The notes below the pieces were generated by a model. The model made no database searches. It was not told where the DNA came from and saw only the letters and a list, made by a program, of their open reading frames with translations. 64,000 bases of DNA from Cytophagales bacterium (lineage in GTDB: Bacteria > Bacteroidota > Bacteroidia > Cytophagales > Cyclobacteriaceae). The DNA is taken from assembly GCA_017303805.1 (NCBI GenBank), contig JAFLBQ010000001.1, positions 372,001-436,000 of the forward strand. The letters are read 5' to 3'. This document shows positions 34,578 through 43,683 of the stretch, piece by piece. The number at the start of each line of letters is the position of its first letter. The stretch's first letter is position 1. Made by a program: the position numbers and the translations under genes.

Positions 34578-36830
34578 TTGGCACCCCAGCGCTTCCTCCC
34601 TCTTATTTTGTTTTGCGTGGTAATGGCTATGTGCAGCCATGTGCAGGCGCAACATCCGAGGCCTGCTTTTACAATTTTAAAAACAGACACGCCCATTATA
34701 TTGGATGGCGTGGTGGATGAGCCCGCCTGGGGCACCGCACAGGTTATCTCCGAATTGCGCCAACAATTTCCATACGATACGCTTCCTGCAAAGGCCCGAA
34801 CGGAGTTCAGGCTTACCTACGATGACGAATTTCTTTACGTAAGCGCCAAAGCGTACGATAACGTAAAGGGCGGCTATGTAATCTCTTCGTTGCGCAGGGA
34901 CTTTCGTGGCCCGGGGTTGGATGGCGTATCGGTAGTGATTGATCCATTTCAGGATTTAACCAACGGCTTCTTTTTTGGACTTAGTCCGGCCGGTGTACAA
35001 CGCGAAGGGCTAATTGCCAACGGATTTTTGGTTAATGCCGATCTGGATCTTTCGTGGGATAACAAGTGGTACTCCGGTACACGCATCTACGAAGATCATT
35101 GGGTGGCTGAGTTTGCAATTCCGTTTAAAACCTTGCGCTTTAAAGCAGGCGCCAAAGCCTGGAACATAAAACTTTATCGAATCGACAGCAAAGAAAATGA
35201 ACGTGCTATCTGGCCCTGGACACCCCGCTTTTTTGAACCAGGTAATCTGAACTTTACGGGCGAGATGAACTGGGACCAGCCGCTGCAAAGCCCCGGCTCT
35301 AATATTTCAATCATACCCTATTCGGCTGCACGCACCTCGCGAAATTTTCAAAACGATGAGCCACGGAAAGATAAGGTACAAGTTGGGGGCGATGCCAAAC
35401 TGGCGATTACCTCTTCGCTAAATCTGGACCTTACAGTGAACCCGGACTTTTCGCAAGTGGAAGTGGACAGACAGGTTACCAACCTTGATCGGTTTGAAAT
35501 TTTCTTTCCTGAGCGCAGACAATTTTTTCTGGAGAACGCAGATTTGTTTGCCTCGTTTGGTCATTTGCGGGCGCGCCCTTTCTTTTCGAGAAGGTTAGGC
35601 ATTACGCGCGATGCAAACACCGGACAGAATATTCAAAACAAAATTCATTTTGGCGCCCGCCTTAGTGGCAACATTAACAAACTGTGGCGCATCGGTTTTT
35701 TAAATATGCAAACCGCAGCCGACACGCAAGCACAAACGCCATCCTTTAATAATACTGTGGGTACACTGCAACGCAGGGTAGGTACCAACTCCAACATTCG
35801 GGCAATTGTGGTAAACCAACAAGTGTTTGCCAACGATACGCTGGACTTTAAGCTGAGCGGCTATAAGTACAACCGGGTGGCCGGTGTTGATTACAATTAT
35901 AACTTTTTGAATAACAAGTGGACGGGCAACGTATTTTTACATAAACAATTTTCAGAATCGGAAGCAGCCGGCCAGTTTGCACATGGGTTTAGCGTGGTGC
36001 ATGCTACCCGCAGACTTAACTACACCTGGTACCACCAGGTTATTGGTAAAGGCTACAGCCCGGCATTGGGCTATGTGCCTCGCAATGGGTACAAGCGAAT
36101 TTCTCCATCGGCCACATACTTTTTTTACCCCGATTCTAAACTTATTAATAACCATGGGCCGTTGGCCGATTTGTCGGTAGTGTGGGATGACACCTACGGC
36201 TATACCGACCACGAACATACTTTTGGTTACCAGGTTGTATTTCAGAATCAGGCAACGCTGGCTGCTGGTGTAAAAGATTTTTATACTTACCTCTTTCGCG
36301 ATTTCGATCCCACCAATTCACCAGCCGAAGATCTGGCTGTAAAACTTCCACAAGGCTCAGACTTTTCGTACCGGTATGCCCAGGTAAATTTCATTTCGAA
36401 CCCGCGCAATCCATTTAATTTTGAGTTTACCGGCATTGCCGGAACCTACTTTAACGGCACCCGTAAATCAGTTAGCGGTTTGTTTAATTACCGTATTCAA
36501 CCGTATGGCGTTCTCTCTTTGGATATGAGCTACAATCAAATTCGTTTGCCGGCCCCGTATCGATCAGCCGATATTTACCTGGCGGGCCCCCGGTTTGATC
36601 TAACACTTACCCGATCGGTTTTCTTTACCACCTATTTCCAGTACAACAGCCAGTATCGAAACGTTAACATCAACTCTCGTTTTCAATGGCGGTTTAAGCC
36701 AGTATCCGATCTGTTTATTGTGTACACCGATAACTACTATTATACCTTCGAAACTGCCAGCCAGTACTCCAACTTTACCCCCAAAAACCGGGCATTGGTA
36801 CTAAAGCTTACGTATTGGTTTAATGTGTAG
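34578..36830 (+). CDS. DUF5916 surface/outer-membrane protein with CBM9-like domain
   Basis: A 750-aa protein starting at TTG (34578), which gives a signal peptide (to about residue 25, HVQAQ). An N-terminal carbohydrate-binding family 9-like domain (about 30-210; LDGVVDEPAWGTAQVISEL, FRLTYDDEFLYVSAKAYD) is followed by a long DUF5916 part of beta-strands ending in KLTYWFNV, which looks like an outer-membrane barrel. Such proteins are common in Bacteroidota and have no proven function; a glycan- or protein-related surface role is inferred from the CBM9-like domain. Confidence 0.9.
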   Translation: MAPQRFLPLILFCVVMAMCSHVQAQHPRPAFTILKTDTPIILDGVVDEPAWGTAQVISELRQQFPYDTLPAKARTEFRLTYDDEFLYVSAKAYDNVKGGYVISSLRRDFRGPGLDGVSVVIDPFQDLTNGFFFGLSPAGVQREGLIANGFLVNADLDLSWDNKWYSGTRIYEDHWVAEFAIPFKTLRFKAGAKAWNIKLYRIDSKENERAIWPWTPRFFEPGNLNFTGEMNWDQPLQSPGSNISIIPYSAARTSRNFQNDEPRKDKVQVGGDAKLAITSSLNLDLTVNPDFSQVEVDRQVTNLDRFEIFFPERRQFFLENADLFASFGHLRARPFFSRRLGITRDANTGQNIQNKIHFGARLSGNINKLWRIGFLNMQTAADTQAQTPSFNNTVGTLQRRVGTNSNIRAIVVNQQVFANDTLDFKLSGYKYNRVAGVDYNYNFLNNKWTGNVFLHKQFSESEAAGQFAHGFSVVHATRRLNYTWYHQVIGKGYSPALGYVPRNGYKRISPSATYFFYPDSKLINNHGPLADLSVVWDDTYGYTDHEHTFGYQVVFQNQATLAAGVKDFYTYLFRDFDPTNSPAEDLAVKLPQGSDFSYRYAQVNFISNPRNPFNFEFTGIAGTYFNGTRKSVSGLFNYRIQPYGVLSLDMSYNQIRLPAPYRSADIYLAGPRFDLTLTRSVFFTTYFQYNSQYRNVNINSRFQWRFKPVSDLFIVYTDNYYYTFETASQYSNFTPKNRALVLKLTYWFNV

Positions 36831-36854
36831 GTTTTTAGTTAAGGCGGAAGCGCG

Positions 36855-36862
36855 TATTTTTG
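36855..36862 (+). promoter_or_regulatory. Candidate promoter -7 box of the serine dehydratase gene
   Basis: TATTTTTG fits TAnnTTTG, with TTTT about 19-20 nt upstream (36832-36835). It lies 84 nt before the ATG at 36947. Confidence 0.35.
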
Positions 36863-36946
36863 AGGCCGCAAAAATTACCCTTTAAAAAGGGATTAATACC
36901 TCTTAAAAATCAACCCTTGAGCGTATTATTCCGTTAGTTAGCGCGT

Positions 36947-37624
36947 ATGGCTGAAAAAAGTAGCGTATTTGATATGATTGGCCCTGTTATGATTGGCCCA
37001 TCCAGTTCGCACACAGCCGGAGTAGTTCGGATTGCCCGGGCTGCCATAAAAATTTTAGGCGATGTGCCCGACAAAGCCGAAATAACTTTCTACAATTCTT
37101 TTGCCCGCACGTATGAGGGGCACGGGAGCGACCGGGCTATCATAGCCGGCTTAATGGATTTTAAAACCGATGACAAGCGGATTCGCGATTCGCTGGAGAT
37201 AGCCAATCAACAAGGACTCGCCTACACCTTTCGGTCGGTTGGCAATGCTTCGGCTTTGCACCCCAACTCTATTAAGTTAAAACTTTATAAAGGCACTGCC
37301 AGTGTAGAGGTATTGGGCGAAAGCAAGGGGGGCGGTGTAATTAACATTGCCGAGGTAAACGGATTTAAAGCTGACTTTTCGGCCAGCCTGCATACACTTA
37401 TCATTTTTGCAGACGATAAAAAAGGAAGTATAGCCTTTATTGCCAATGTGTTGGCGCATGACGACTGCAATATTGCCACCATGTCGGTATCGCGCAAAGG
37501 CAAAAATGACCAGGCATGCCTGGTTATTGAAATGGATTCGGGCATTAAGCCTGTAACATTTGAATACCTGCGGAGTCTAACCTGGGTAAAACAAGTAATC
37601 TACATACCGGATATTGTTCTTTAA
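36947..37624 (+). CDS. L-serine dehydratase, beta subunit (iron-sulfur type)
   Basis: A 225-aa protein. The beta domain starts DMIGPVMIGPSSSHTAGVVRIARAA, the usual motif, and a C-terminal ACT domain begins at HTLIIFADDKKGSIAFIANVLA. The enzyme turns serine into pyruvate and ammonia. The alpha subunit with the Fe-S cluster is encoded separately and is not in the window. It precedes a TolC-type gene by 3 nt, likely only by position. Confidence 0.92.
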   Translation: MAEKSSVFDMIGPVMIGPSSSHTAGVVRIARAAIKILGDVPDKAEITFYNSFARTYEGHGSDRAIIAGLMDFKTDDKRIRDSLEIANQQGLAYTFRSVGNASALHPNSIKLKLYKGTASVEVLGESKGGGVINIAEVNGFKADFSASLHTLIIFADDKKGSIAFIANVLAHDDCNIATMSVSRKGKNDQACLVIEMDSGIKPVTFEYLRSLTWVKQVIYIPDIVL

Positions 37625-37627
37625 ACT

Positions 37628-39064
37628 ATGATGAAAAAACTACTGCTTGGTTGTGTGATGGTGTTTGCATTGAATGCCCATGCGCAAGAAAAAAAGGTTT
37701 GGACACTGCAACAATGCATCGACTACGCACTGCAAAATAACCTGACGGTAAAGCGAAGTTTGTTGGGTATTGAAACCAGCGAGATAAATCTGTCGCAGGC
37801 CAAAATGCAGATGCTGCCTACACTAAATGGAGGCGCCCAGTATGGAAATAACTGGGGCCGTAACATTGACCCGACCACCAACCTTTTCATTACCGAGCGC
37901 ATTAGTTCTTTTAACGTTAATGCCAGCACTTCGCTCTTGCTTTTTAATGGGTTCAGATTGTTTAACACGTACCGCCAAAACGATATCGACTTCAAAGCTG
38001 CGCGCGAAGATTTCAATAAGGTAAGAAACGATGTAATTCTGAACGTAATTGTATTATATACAACGGTGATTTTTAACCGCGAACTCCTTACAAACGCGCA
38101 GTCGCAGTTGGCCACCACCCAGCAACAATTAGAGCGTACCCGCAAGCTGGCCGAAGCCGGCTCGGTGCCACGCGGTAATGTGTTGGATCTGGAAGCGCAA
38201 AACGCCACCAACGAATTAAACCTGATAAACCGCGAAAACGCCATTAACCTTTCGTTACTGCAACTGAAGCAAGCGCTGCAACTGCCAGCCTCTACACCCC
38301 TGGAAATTGAAGTGCCGGAGTTGAATCTGGAAGACCTGGCGATGGATCAAACGGCCGAAGAGATTTACCAGGTTGCCTATGAATCTTTACCTCAAGTAAA
38401 AAGCGCCCGGTTAAAATTGCAGAGCTCGTTGCTGGCCAAGCGTGCAGCCCGTGGAAATTTATATCCACGCCTTACGCTGGGCGGAAATTTATTCAGCAAC
38501 TACTCCAGCCGGGCCGATGGCTTACGATTGATACCCGATGGCGGAGAGCAAATTGTGCAGCAGCAGATTGGGTATGTAGATGCAAGCACACCTGTGTACC
38601 GCGATGTTACAGTTGCAACCGGTAGAATAGTAAATGGTTACAATGTTTCGGATCAGATAAAAGATAACATTGCCAAGTCAGCGGCATTAACTTTGCAAAT
38701 TCCCATCTTTAATGGTTTTAGTGCGAGGGCAGGAGTGCAACGGGCGGTAGTAGCCAACCAGCAAGCTGAAATTAATCTGCACGATGTTGACAATCAATTA
38801 CGGCAATCGGTAGAAACCGCTTACAACGATGCGAATGCGGCCTCTAAAACGTACGCTTCGGCTGTTAAGCAAGTAGATGCACGCGATGAGGCCTTTCGTA
38901 TGGCCAAGCAACGGTTTGACAATGGCGCTGTGAATTTCGTAGAATATCAAACGGCTGAGAACGCTTTGTTCCAGGCCAAATCAGACTTGGTGCGCGCCAA
39001 ATACGATTTCATCTTCAAGAAAAAAGTATTGGACTTCTATCAAGGTAAACCCATCGAATATTAA
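37628..39064 (+). CDS. TolC family outer-membrane efflux protein
   Basis: A 478-aa protein with a signal peptide (to about 20, HAQ). It is built of long helices of the OEP family, with two repeats: VWTLQQCIDYALQNNLTVKRSL near the N-terminus, and QSVETAYNDANAASKTYASA ... RFDNGAVNFVEYQTAENAL near the C-terminus. It forms the outer-membrane channel for the HlyD-type adaptor downstream (21-nt gap). No inner-membrane pump follows. Confidence 0.94.
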   Translation: MMKKLLLGCVMVFALNAHAQEKKVWTLQQCIDYALQNNLTVKRSLLGIETSEINLSQAKMQMLPTLNGGAQYGNNWGRNIDPTTNLFITERISSFNVNASTSLLLFNGFRLFNTYRQNDIDFKAAREDFNKVRNDVILNVIVLYTTVIFNRELLTNAQSQLATTQQQLERTRKLAEAGSVPRGNVLDLEAQNATNELNLINRENAINLSLLQLKQALQLPASTPLEIEVPELNLEDLAMDQTAEEIYQVAYESLPQVKSARLKLQSSLLAKRAARGNLYPRLTLGGNLFSNYSSRADGLRLIPDGGEQIVQQQIGYVDASTPVYRDVTVATGRIVNGYNVSDQIKDNIAKSAALTLQIPIFNGFSARAGVQRAVVANQQAEINLHDVDNQLRQSVETAYNDANAASKTYASAVKQVDARDEAFRMAKQRFDNGAVNFVEYQTAENALFQAKSDLVRAKYDFIFKKKVLDFYQGKPIEY

Positions 39065-39085
39065 TCACTCCTTATCTAAACTCTA

Positions 39086-40471
39086 ATGGCAAAGCAAGTA
39101 AAGAAAAAATCGAACCGGACACTCTACATCCTGATGGGCGCAGCCGCCCTGCTGGTGGTACTGCTTATTGTTGGCAAAACAGCCGGCTTGATAGGCAAAC
39201 CAAAAACTATGGAGGTGGAAGTAACCAAAGCCAAAAAAGTTTCGATCGTTGAGAAGGTGAGTGCTTCGGGTACGGTGCAGCCCGTTATCGAAGTAAAGCT
39301 GGCGCCCGAAGTTTCGGGTGAGATTACCGATTTGAACGTGGAGGACGGAGACTCGGTTAAGACGGGTCAGTTGTTAGTAAAGATCAGACCCGATGTGTGG
39401 ATAAGTCAACTGGAGCGGTCAGAGGCTTCCTTGAATCAACAAAAGGCAAACCTCGAATCAGCCCGTGCCTCGTACTCGCGCGCACAGGCAACTTTTATCA
39501 GGTCTGAACAAGAGTACAAACGCCAGGAGAAGTTATGGAATGAGAAAGTAATTTCAGAAGCTGACTGGCAACTGGCTCAGCAGAATTTTAAAGTGGCTTC
39601 CAACGATTTGAAATCGGCCGAGCAATCTGTTGAAGCAGCCAAGTTTATTGTAAGCAGTACGGAGGCAGGTGTGAAGGAGTCGCGCGAGAATGTACGCAGA
39701 ACAAGTGTAATGGCGCCCATGAGTGGGGTAGTATCTAAACTGAATGTGAAACGGGGCGAGCGCGTAGTAGGTACTGCTCAAATGGCCGGAACAGAGATGT
39801 TACGAATTGCCGATCTGAATAAAATGGAAGTACGGGTAAATGTAAACGAGAATGATATTGTACGGGTACATCTGGGCGACTCGGCCATAATTGATGTAGA
39901 TGCCTATGGCAGTACCGGTAAACAGTTTAAGGGTATAGTTACTAATATTGCCAACACCGCCCGCGACAAAGTATCGGCCGATGCGATTACAGAGTTTGAA
40001 GTGCGCATTCTCATCCTGCAATCTTCGTATCTGGATTTGATTAAAACAGGAAACAAATATCCGTTCCGCCCGGGTATGACAGCCAGTGTGGATGTTGTTA
40101 CTACCCGCAAGGACAATGTGTTATCGGTTCCGTTAGCCGCAGTAACCACCCGCGCTCCTGAAAAGAAAACTGCCCCCGTAAACCAGGATGATGAAAGACC
40201 GCAGCTAACCGATTCGAGCAAACCAAAAGCGGAGAAGAAGGAAGACAAAGTGGTTGTATTTGTGAACGAAAACGGAGTGGCTAAGATGATAGAAGTAAAA
40301 ACCGGTATCAGCGATTACGACAACATTGAAATAGTTTCGGGATTGACTGACTCGGCCACGGTTATTACGGGCCCGTTCCTGATTGTGTCCAAGCGTTTGA
40401 AAGATGGTGAGAAAATCAATGTGAAGAAGGACGAGAAGAAAAACGAAAAGTCGAAAGAAGAATCAAAATAA
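39086..40471 (+). CDS. HlyD/RND-type periplasmic adaptor protein
   Basis: A 461-aa membrane fusion protein: one N-terminal membrane helix (about 12-34), then the lipoyl domain (VEVTKAKKVSIVEKVSASGT ... DLNVEDGDSVKTGQLLVKI), a long coiled coil (about 110-190), and the beta-barrel and membrane-proximal domains (LRIADLNKMEVRVNVNENDI). The C-terminus is Lys/Glu-rich. It would link the TolC channel to an inner-membrane transporter (MacB-like ABC or RND), which is absent here. A strong terminator closes the pair. Confidence 0.93.
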   Translation: MAKQVKKKSNRTLYILMGAAALLVVLLIVGKTAGLIGKPKTMEVEVTKAKKVSIVEKVSASGTVQPVIEVKLAPEVSGEITDLNVEDGDSVKTGQLLVKIRPDVWISQLERSEASLNQQKANLESARASYSRAQATFIRSEQEYKRQEKLWNEKVISEADWQLAQQNFKVASNDLKSAEQSVEAAKFIVSSTEAGVKESRENVRRTSVMAPMSGVVSKLNVKRGERVVGTAQMAGTEMLRIADLNKMEVRVNVNENDIVRVHLGDSAIIDVDAYGSTGKQFKGIVTNIANTARDKVSADAITEFEVRILILQSSYLDLIKTGNKYPFRPGMTASVDVVTTRKDNVLSVPLAAVTTRAPEKKTAPVNQDDERPQLTDSSKPKAEKKEDKVVVFVNENGVAKMIEVKTGISDYDNIEIVSGLTDSATVITGPFLIVSKRLKDGEKINVKKDEKKNEKSKEESK

Positions 40472-40493
40472 GATAACCTTCTTGCTCAGGAAT

Positions 40494-40523
40494 AAAGTCC
40501 GGTTGCGAAAGCCGGACTTTTTT
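40494..40523 (+). terminator. Terminator of the TolC-adaptor unit
   Basis: AAAGTCCGG (40494-40502) pairs with CCGGACTTT (40512-40520) with a 9-nt loop, followed by a run of T (40518-40523). It lies just after the adaptor stop codon. Confidence 0.88.
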
Positions 40524-40565
40524 ATTTCCCGAAAGGGATGAAACTTTTATCTTGCTTAAAAAAGT

Positions 40566-41099
40566 ATGATTTCACACCCCTGGCACGAAACCTCTCCGGG
40601 TACCAACCCGCCCGAGTATGTAAATGCAATTGTAGAAATATCGGCCGGCATGCGTACCAAGTACGAGGTGGACAAAGAAAGTGGTTTGCTTAAGTTAGAT
40701 CGCATTCTCTACTCTTCGGTACATTACCCCGCTAACTACGGATTTATACCTCAATCGCTTGGTGAGGATAACGACCCGCTGGATATAATGGTGCTTTGCC
40801 GCGAACCAATACAACCTTTGTGCCTGGTGCCCGCACGCGTAATTGGTGTAATGCACATGGTAGATCAGGGCTTGGCCGATGATAAAATTCTGGCAGTAGC
40901 GGTTAACGATGCCAACACACACCACGTAAATGATATCGAAGAACTAGCGCTGCATTTTAAACTGGAGTTGAAGGAGTTTTTTGAAAGCTATACCAGATTG
41001 GAAAACAAATCGGTAACCGTGCCCGATTTTAAAGGGAAAGCGGTTGCTACTACCATAGTGGCCGAAGCACTCGCGTATTATAAAACCCGGTTTCGTTAA
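40566..41099 (+). CDS. ppa: Inorganic diphosphatase
   Basis: A 177-aa family I pyrophosphatase with the metal-binding EDNDPLDIMVLC motif and the surrounding core YEVDKESGLLKLDR, YPANYGFIPQSLG. It hydrolyses pyrophosphate in the cytoplasm. Its stop codon touches the ATG of the next gene (TAA directly followed by ATG), so the two are coupled. Length is normal. Confidence 0.96.
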   Translation: MISHPWHETSPGTNPPEYVNAIVEISAGMRTKYEVDKESGLLKLDRILYSSVHYPANYGFIPQSLGEDNDPLDIMVLCREPIQPLCLVPARVIGVMHMVDQGLADDKILAVAVNDANTHHVNDIEELALHFKLELKEFFESYTRLENKSVTVPDFKGKAVATTIVAEALAYYKTRFR

Positions 41100-42140
41100 A
41101 TGGTTAATCCTGCACCTAAATCTATTCTGGTAATTCAAACTGCCTTTATTGGCGATGTAATTCTAGCCACGGCAGTGCTGGAGAAACTACACCAAACTTA
41201 CCCCGCTACTCAACTTGACTTTTTAGTGCGTAAGGGCAACGAAGGGTTGGTGGAACAACACCCGTATATAGGTAAGGTTTTAGTTTGGAATAAACGGGCC
41301 GGCAAAATTAAAAACCTGTTCAAGTTGTTACGGCAAGTCCGGCAAGCGCGCTATAGTTATGTAATCAACTTACACCGGTATGCGAGCACCGGGTTGTTAA
41401 CCACTTTTTCAAAGGCGAGTATAACGATTGGGTTTACTAAAAATCCATTTTCATTTTTGTTTACCCACCGGGTGCAGCATGTACAAACCGGTATTCACGA
41501 AATTGAACGAAATCAACAACTGATTGCAGGCTTAACCGATGCGCAGCCCGCCATGCCGCGGCTATACCCAACCGCAGGCGATTACGAAGTTGTAAGACCT
41601 TACACCGCCTGCCGGTATGTGTGTATGGCACCCTCATCGGTTTGGTTTACCAAACAACTGCCGCCCGAAAAATGGATCGAGTTGATTCGCGAACTCCAAC
41701 CAAAAGTTGACAAGATTTATTTATTAGGTGCACCCACGGATGTGGAGTTGTGCAACCGGATTAAAGCCGCAAGTAACATGGCTCAGGTGGAAAACCTGGC
41801 GGGTGTTGTATCGCTCCTTCAATCAGCGGCATTATTAAAAAGCGCCATTATGAATTATGTAAATGATTCGGCACCCATGCACCTGGCTTCGGCAGTAAAT
41901 GCACCCGTAGCGGCCATTTATTGTTCTACGGTGCCGGCATTTGGTTTCGGGCCATTATCGCAGCGTGCCTTTGTAATAGAAACTCCCGAACAACTTGCAT
42001 GCAGGCCGTGCGGTTCGCATGGGCATAAGGCTTGTCCGCAAGGGCACTTTGCGTGTGCAACAACCATTCGTATTGAAGCCCTTCAAAACTGCTTAACAGC
42101 CCAGGCCGAGAGTTCCATCAGCCAGGCCACCCCCACATGA
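41100..42140 (+). CDS. Glycosyltransferase family 9 (LPS heptosyltransferase-like)
   Basis: A 346-aa GT-B enzyme of the heptosyltransferase family. Visible: SILVIQTAFIGDVILATAVLE, the middle VCMAPSSVWFTKQLPPEKW, and NDSAPMHLASAVNAPVAAIY; the Cys-rich end CRPCGSHGHKACPQGHFACA is typical. It transfers a sugar (heptose or similar) to a lipid or LPS core. Its 3' end overlaps the convergent CPBP gene by 58 nt. It follows ppa without a gap. Confidence 0.92.
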   Translation: MVNPAPKSILVIQTAFIGDVILATAVLEKLHQTYPATQLDFLVRKGNEGLVEQHPYIGKVLVWNKRAGKIKNLFKLLRQVRQARYSYVINLHRYASTGLLTTFSKASITIGFTKNPFSFLFTHRVQHVQTGIHEIERNQQLIAGLTDAQPAMPRLYPTAGDYEVVRPYTACRYVCMAPSSVWFTKQLPPEKWIELIRELQPKVDKIYLLGAPTDVELCNRIKAASNMAQVENLAGVVSLLQSAALLKSAIMNYVNDSAPMHLASAVNAPVAAIYCSTVPAFGFGPLSQRAFVIETPEQLACRPCGSHGHKACPQGHFACATTIRIEALQNCLTAQAESSISQATPT

Positions 42141-43012
42141 ATTAAAACTCCACCCCAAACAGATCGGGTGTAATAGGCAATTGTTCCGAGAATATACCCG
42201 CCAATCACAGAGCTGATCGTTTCTCCTATCGGCTTGCCAAAGTGGAGATAACAATAAATGGTTACCATGGGTACAATGCAATCTTTTCCCAGCACGTGGG
42301 CCATACCAATTACAAAGAATCCCCTAAAGAGCAACTCCACGTTTAAAAAATCCAATCCATACAAGAATTCGAAAATGAGGGCTGGCAAAAAAGCAGGCCA
42401 GTGCCACAGCGCTGCCACTGTGTTGGTTTTATAAACCGGATAGTATTGAGTAAAGCTGGTATGCAGAGTGGCCAACATAATTACAGGAGCTACCAGAAGT
42501 AACAGGTACAGGTACGGCTTAACAGCTCCGGCATGTGTTAACCCATAAAATTCAGATTGCTGCTTGTGCACCACTTTATAAAAGAGTAGCAAGGGAATAA
42601 AAATGATAAGAAACCCGGTTGCGTGGTTGCCGGTGCGATAGAGCCAACGGTACCCTTCGTACGGTTGGTTAAACCAGGCGGCCAGGTCGTGCAGGTAAGG
42701 AAAGCCGCGATCCAGCGAAAGCACAAGCAGGCCGAAGGAGGAAAGCAGCCAAAATTGTTTTGATTGCCAAAACGTAGTTTTTTGAAATACTGAAACGATG
42801 AAGCACGTTGTATAATAACCAACGGCATAGAGCAGGTAATAATAAAACGCCCGTATCCACTTGCCTACATGTACATCAATTATTCCGTTTTCCAGATTAA
42901 TGGAATAGTTGATGGCAACCGAGCTCGCAATAAAGAGCAACAGTAATCCATAATAACCAGCAGTAAAATCTGCACGTACATGTTCGTGGATTAGTTTTAC
43001 TAACTTCTTCAC
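42083..43012 (-). CDS. CPBP family intramembrane protease-like protein
   Basis: A 309-aa protein with about eight membrane helices. It shows the CPBP/Abi pattern near residue 215-300: FLNVELLFRGFFVIG, then IYCYLHFGKPIGE, then GVLIHVGVAWL. The first Glu of the usual EExxxR motif is Val here, though the second Glu and the Arg are kept, as is the later His (YCYLH). It may therefore be active only in a modified way. It is the last gene of the accC operon, overlapping maf by 4 nt. Some CPBP members process prenylated or bacteriocin-immunity proteins. Confidence 0.82.
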   Translation of the reverse strand: MKKLVKLIHEHVRADFTAGYYGLLLLFIASSVAINYSINLENGIIDVHVGKWIRAFYYYLLYAVGYYTTCFIVSVFQKTTFWQSKQFWLLSSFGLLVLSLDRGFPYLHDLAAWFNQPYEGYRWLYRTGNHATGFLIIFIPLLLFYKVVHKQQSEFYGLTHAGAVKPYLYLLLLVAPVIMLATLHTSFTQYYPVYKTNTVAALWHWPAFLPALIFEFLYGLDFLNVELLFRGFFVIGMAHVLGKDCIVPMVTIYCYLHFGKPIGETISSVIGGYILGTIAYYTRSVWGGVLIHVGVAWLMELSAWAVKQF

Positions 43013-43683
43013 ACAAACGAAATCAGGTTATCGTAAACCAAATGTATAGGCAACCCCATTACGGTAAAGTAAGAGCCGTTAATTTTATCGATGATTGTAA
43101 TACCGGTTCCGGCAGGTGGGCGTGTAATAGTTTGCGCTATCAGGTCTGATTTTCCAATGAGGGCAAGAAACTCAAGTTCCTGCTTCGAGCAGGGGTTAAA
43201 GTTTTCAGGAAGGCAATCCTGTGCGCCATAGGCACCGGCTTTATCCATCGGTTTAAATGTGTCGATATAATACGTAATGTCGTTGGCGGAGAGTGACCGG
43301 AACGTAACCTCGGTGCAGTCATCAAAGCAATGGCATTTATTTTTGGAAAGAATACACACTGCGGTAATCACAGTATGTGTTTTGCCGCTCAGCTTAGAAA
43401 GCATTGTTAGGGCATCTGTCCGATCAACGGGTTTATTCAGAATTTCATTTTCTAAAATCACCACCGTATCCGAAGCTAGCACAATTTCGTTTTGAAGTTC
43501 GGCTTCAAAAACGCGGGCTTTTTTTTCGGCCAGGTAACCTGGAACAACGGCAGCCGGCATGGTAGCCGGAAAAGATTCATCGATATCGGGAGTGCGCACC
43601 GTAAACGTAAAACCTGCCTGGCGCATAAGGTATTGTCTGCGTGGCGAACTGGAGGCAAGAATAAGCGGCTTGGTAAGGTTCAT
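43009..43683 (-). CDS. Maf family nucleotide pyrophosphatase
   Basis: A 224-aa protein, slightly longer than usual. It has the Maf core PLILASSSPRRQYLMRQAG, the central ASDTVVILENEILNKP and SKLSGKTHTVITAVCIL. Maf proteins hydrolyse dTTP/UTP or modified nucleotides to limit misincorporation. The start codon overlaps the DUF1015 stop by 4 nt, and its own stop overlaps the CPBP start by 4 nt. Confidence 0.92.
   Translation of the reverse strand: MNLTKPLILASSSPRRQYLMRQAGFTFTVRTPDIDESFPATMPAAVVPGYLAEKKARVFEAELQNEIVLASDTVVILENEILNKPVDRTDALTMLSKLSGKTHTVITAVCILSKNKCHCFDDCTEVTFRSLSANDITYYIDTFKPMDKAGAYGAQDCLPENFNPCSKQELEFLALIGKSDLIAQTITRPPAGTGITIIDKINGSYFTVMGLPIHLVYDNLISFV

Noticed and set aside
42083-42140. 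A frameshift at the GT9/CPBP boundary
   Set aside because: Both ends carry family-typical sequence, so a true 58-nt overlap explains it better.
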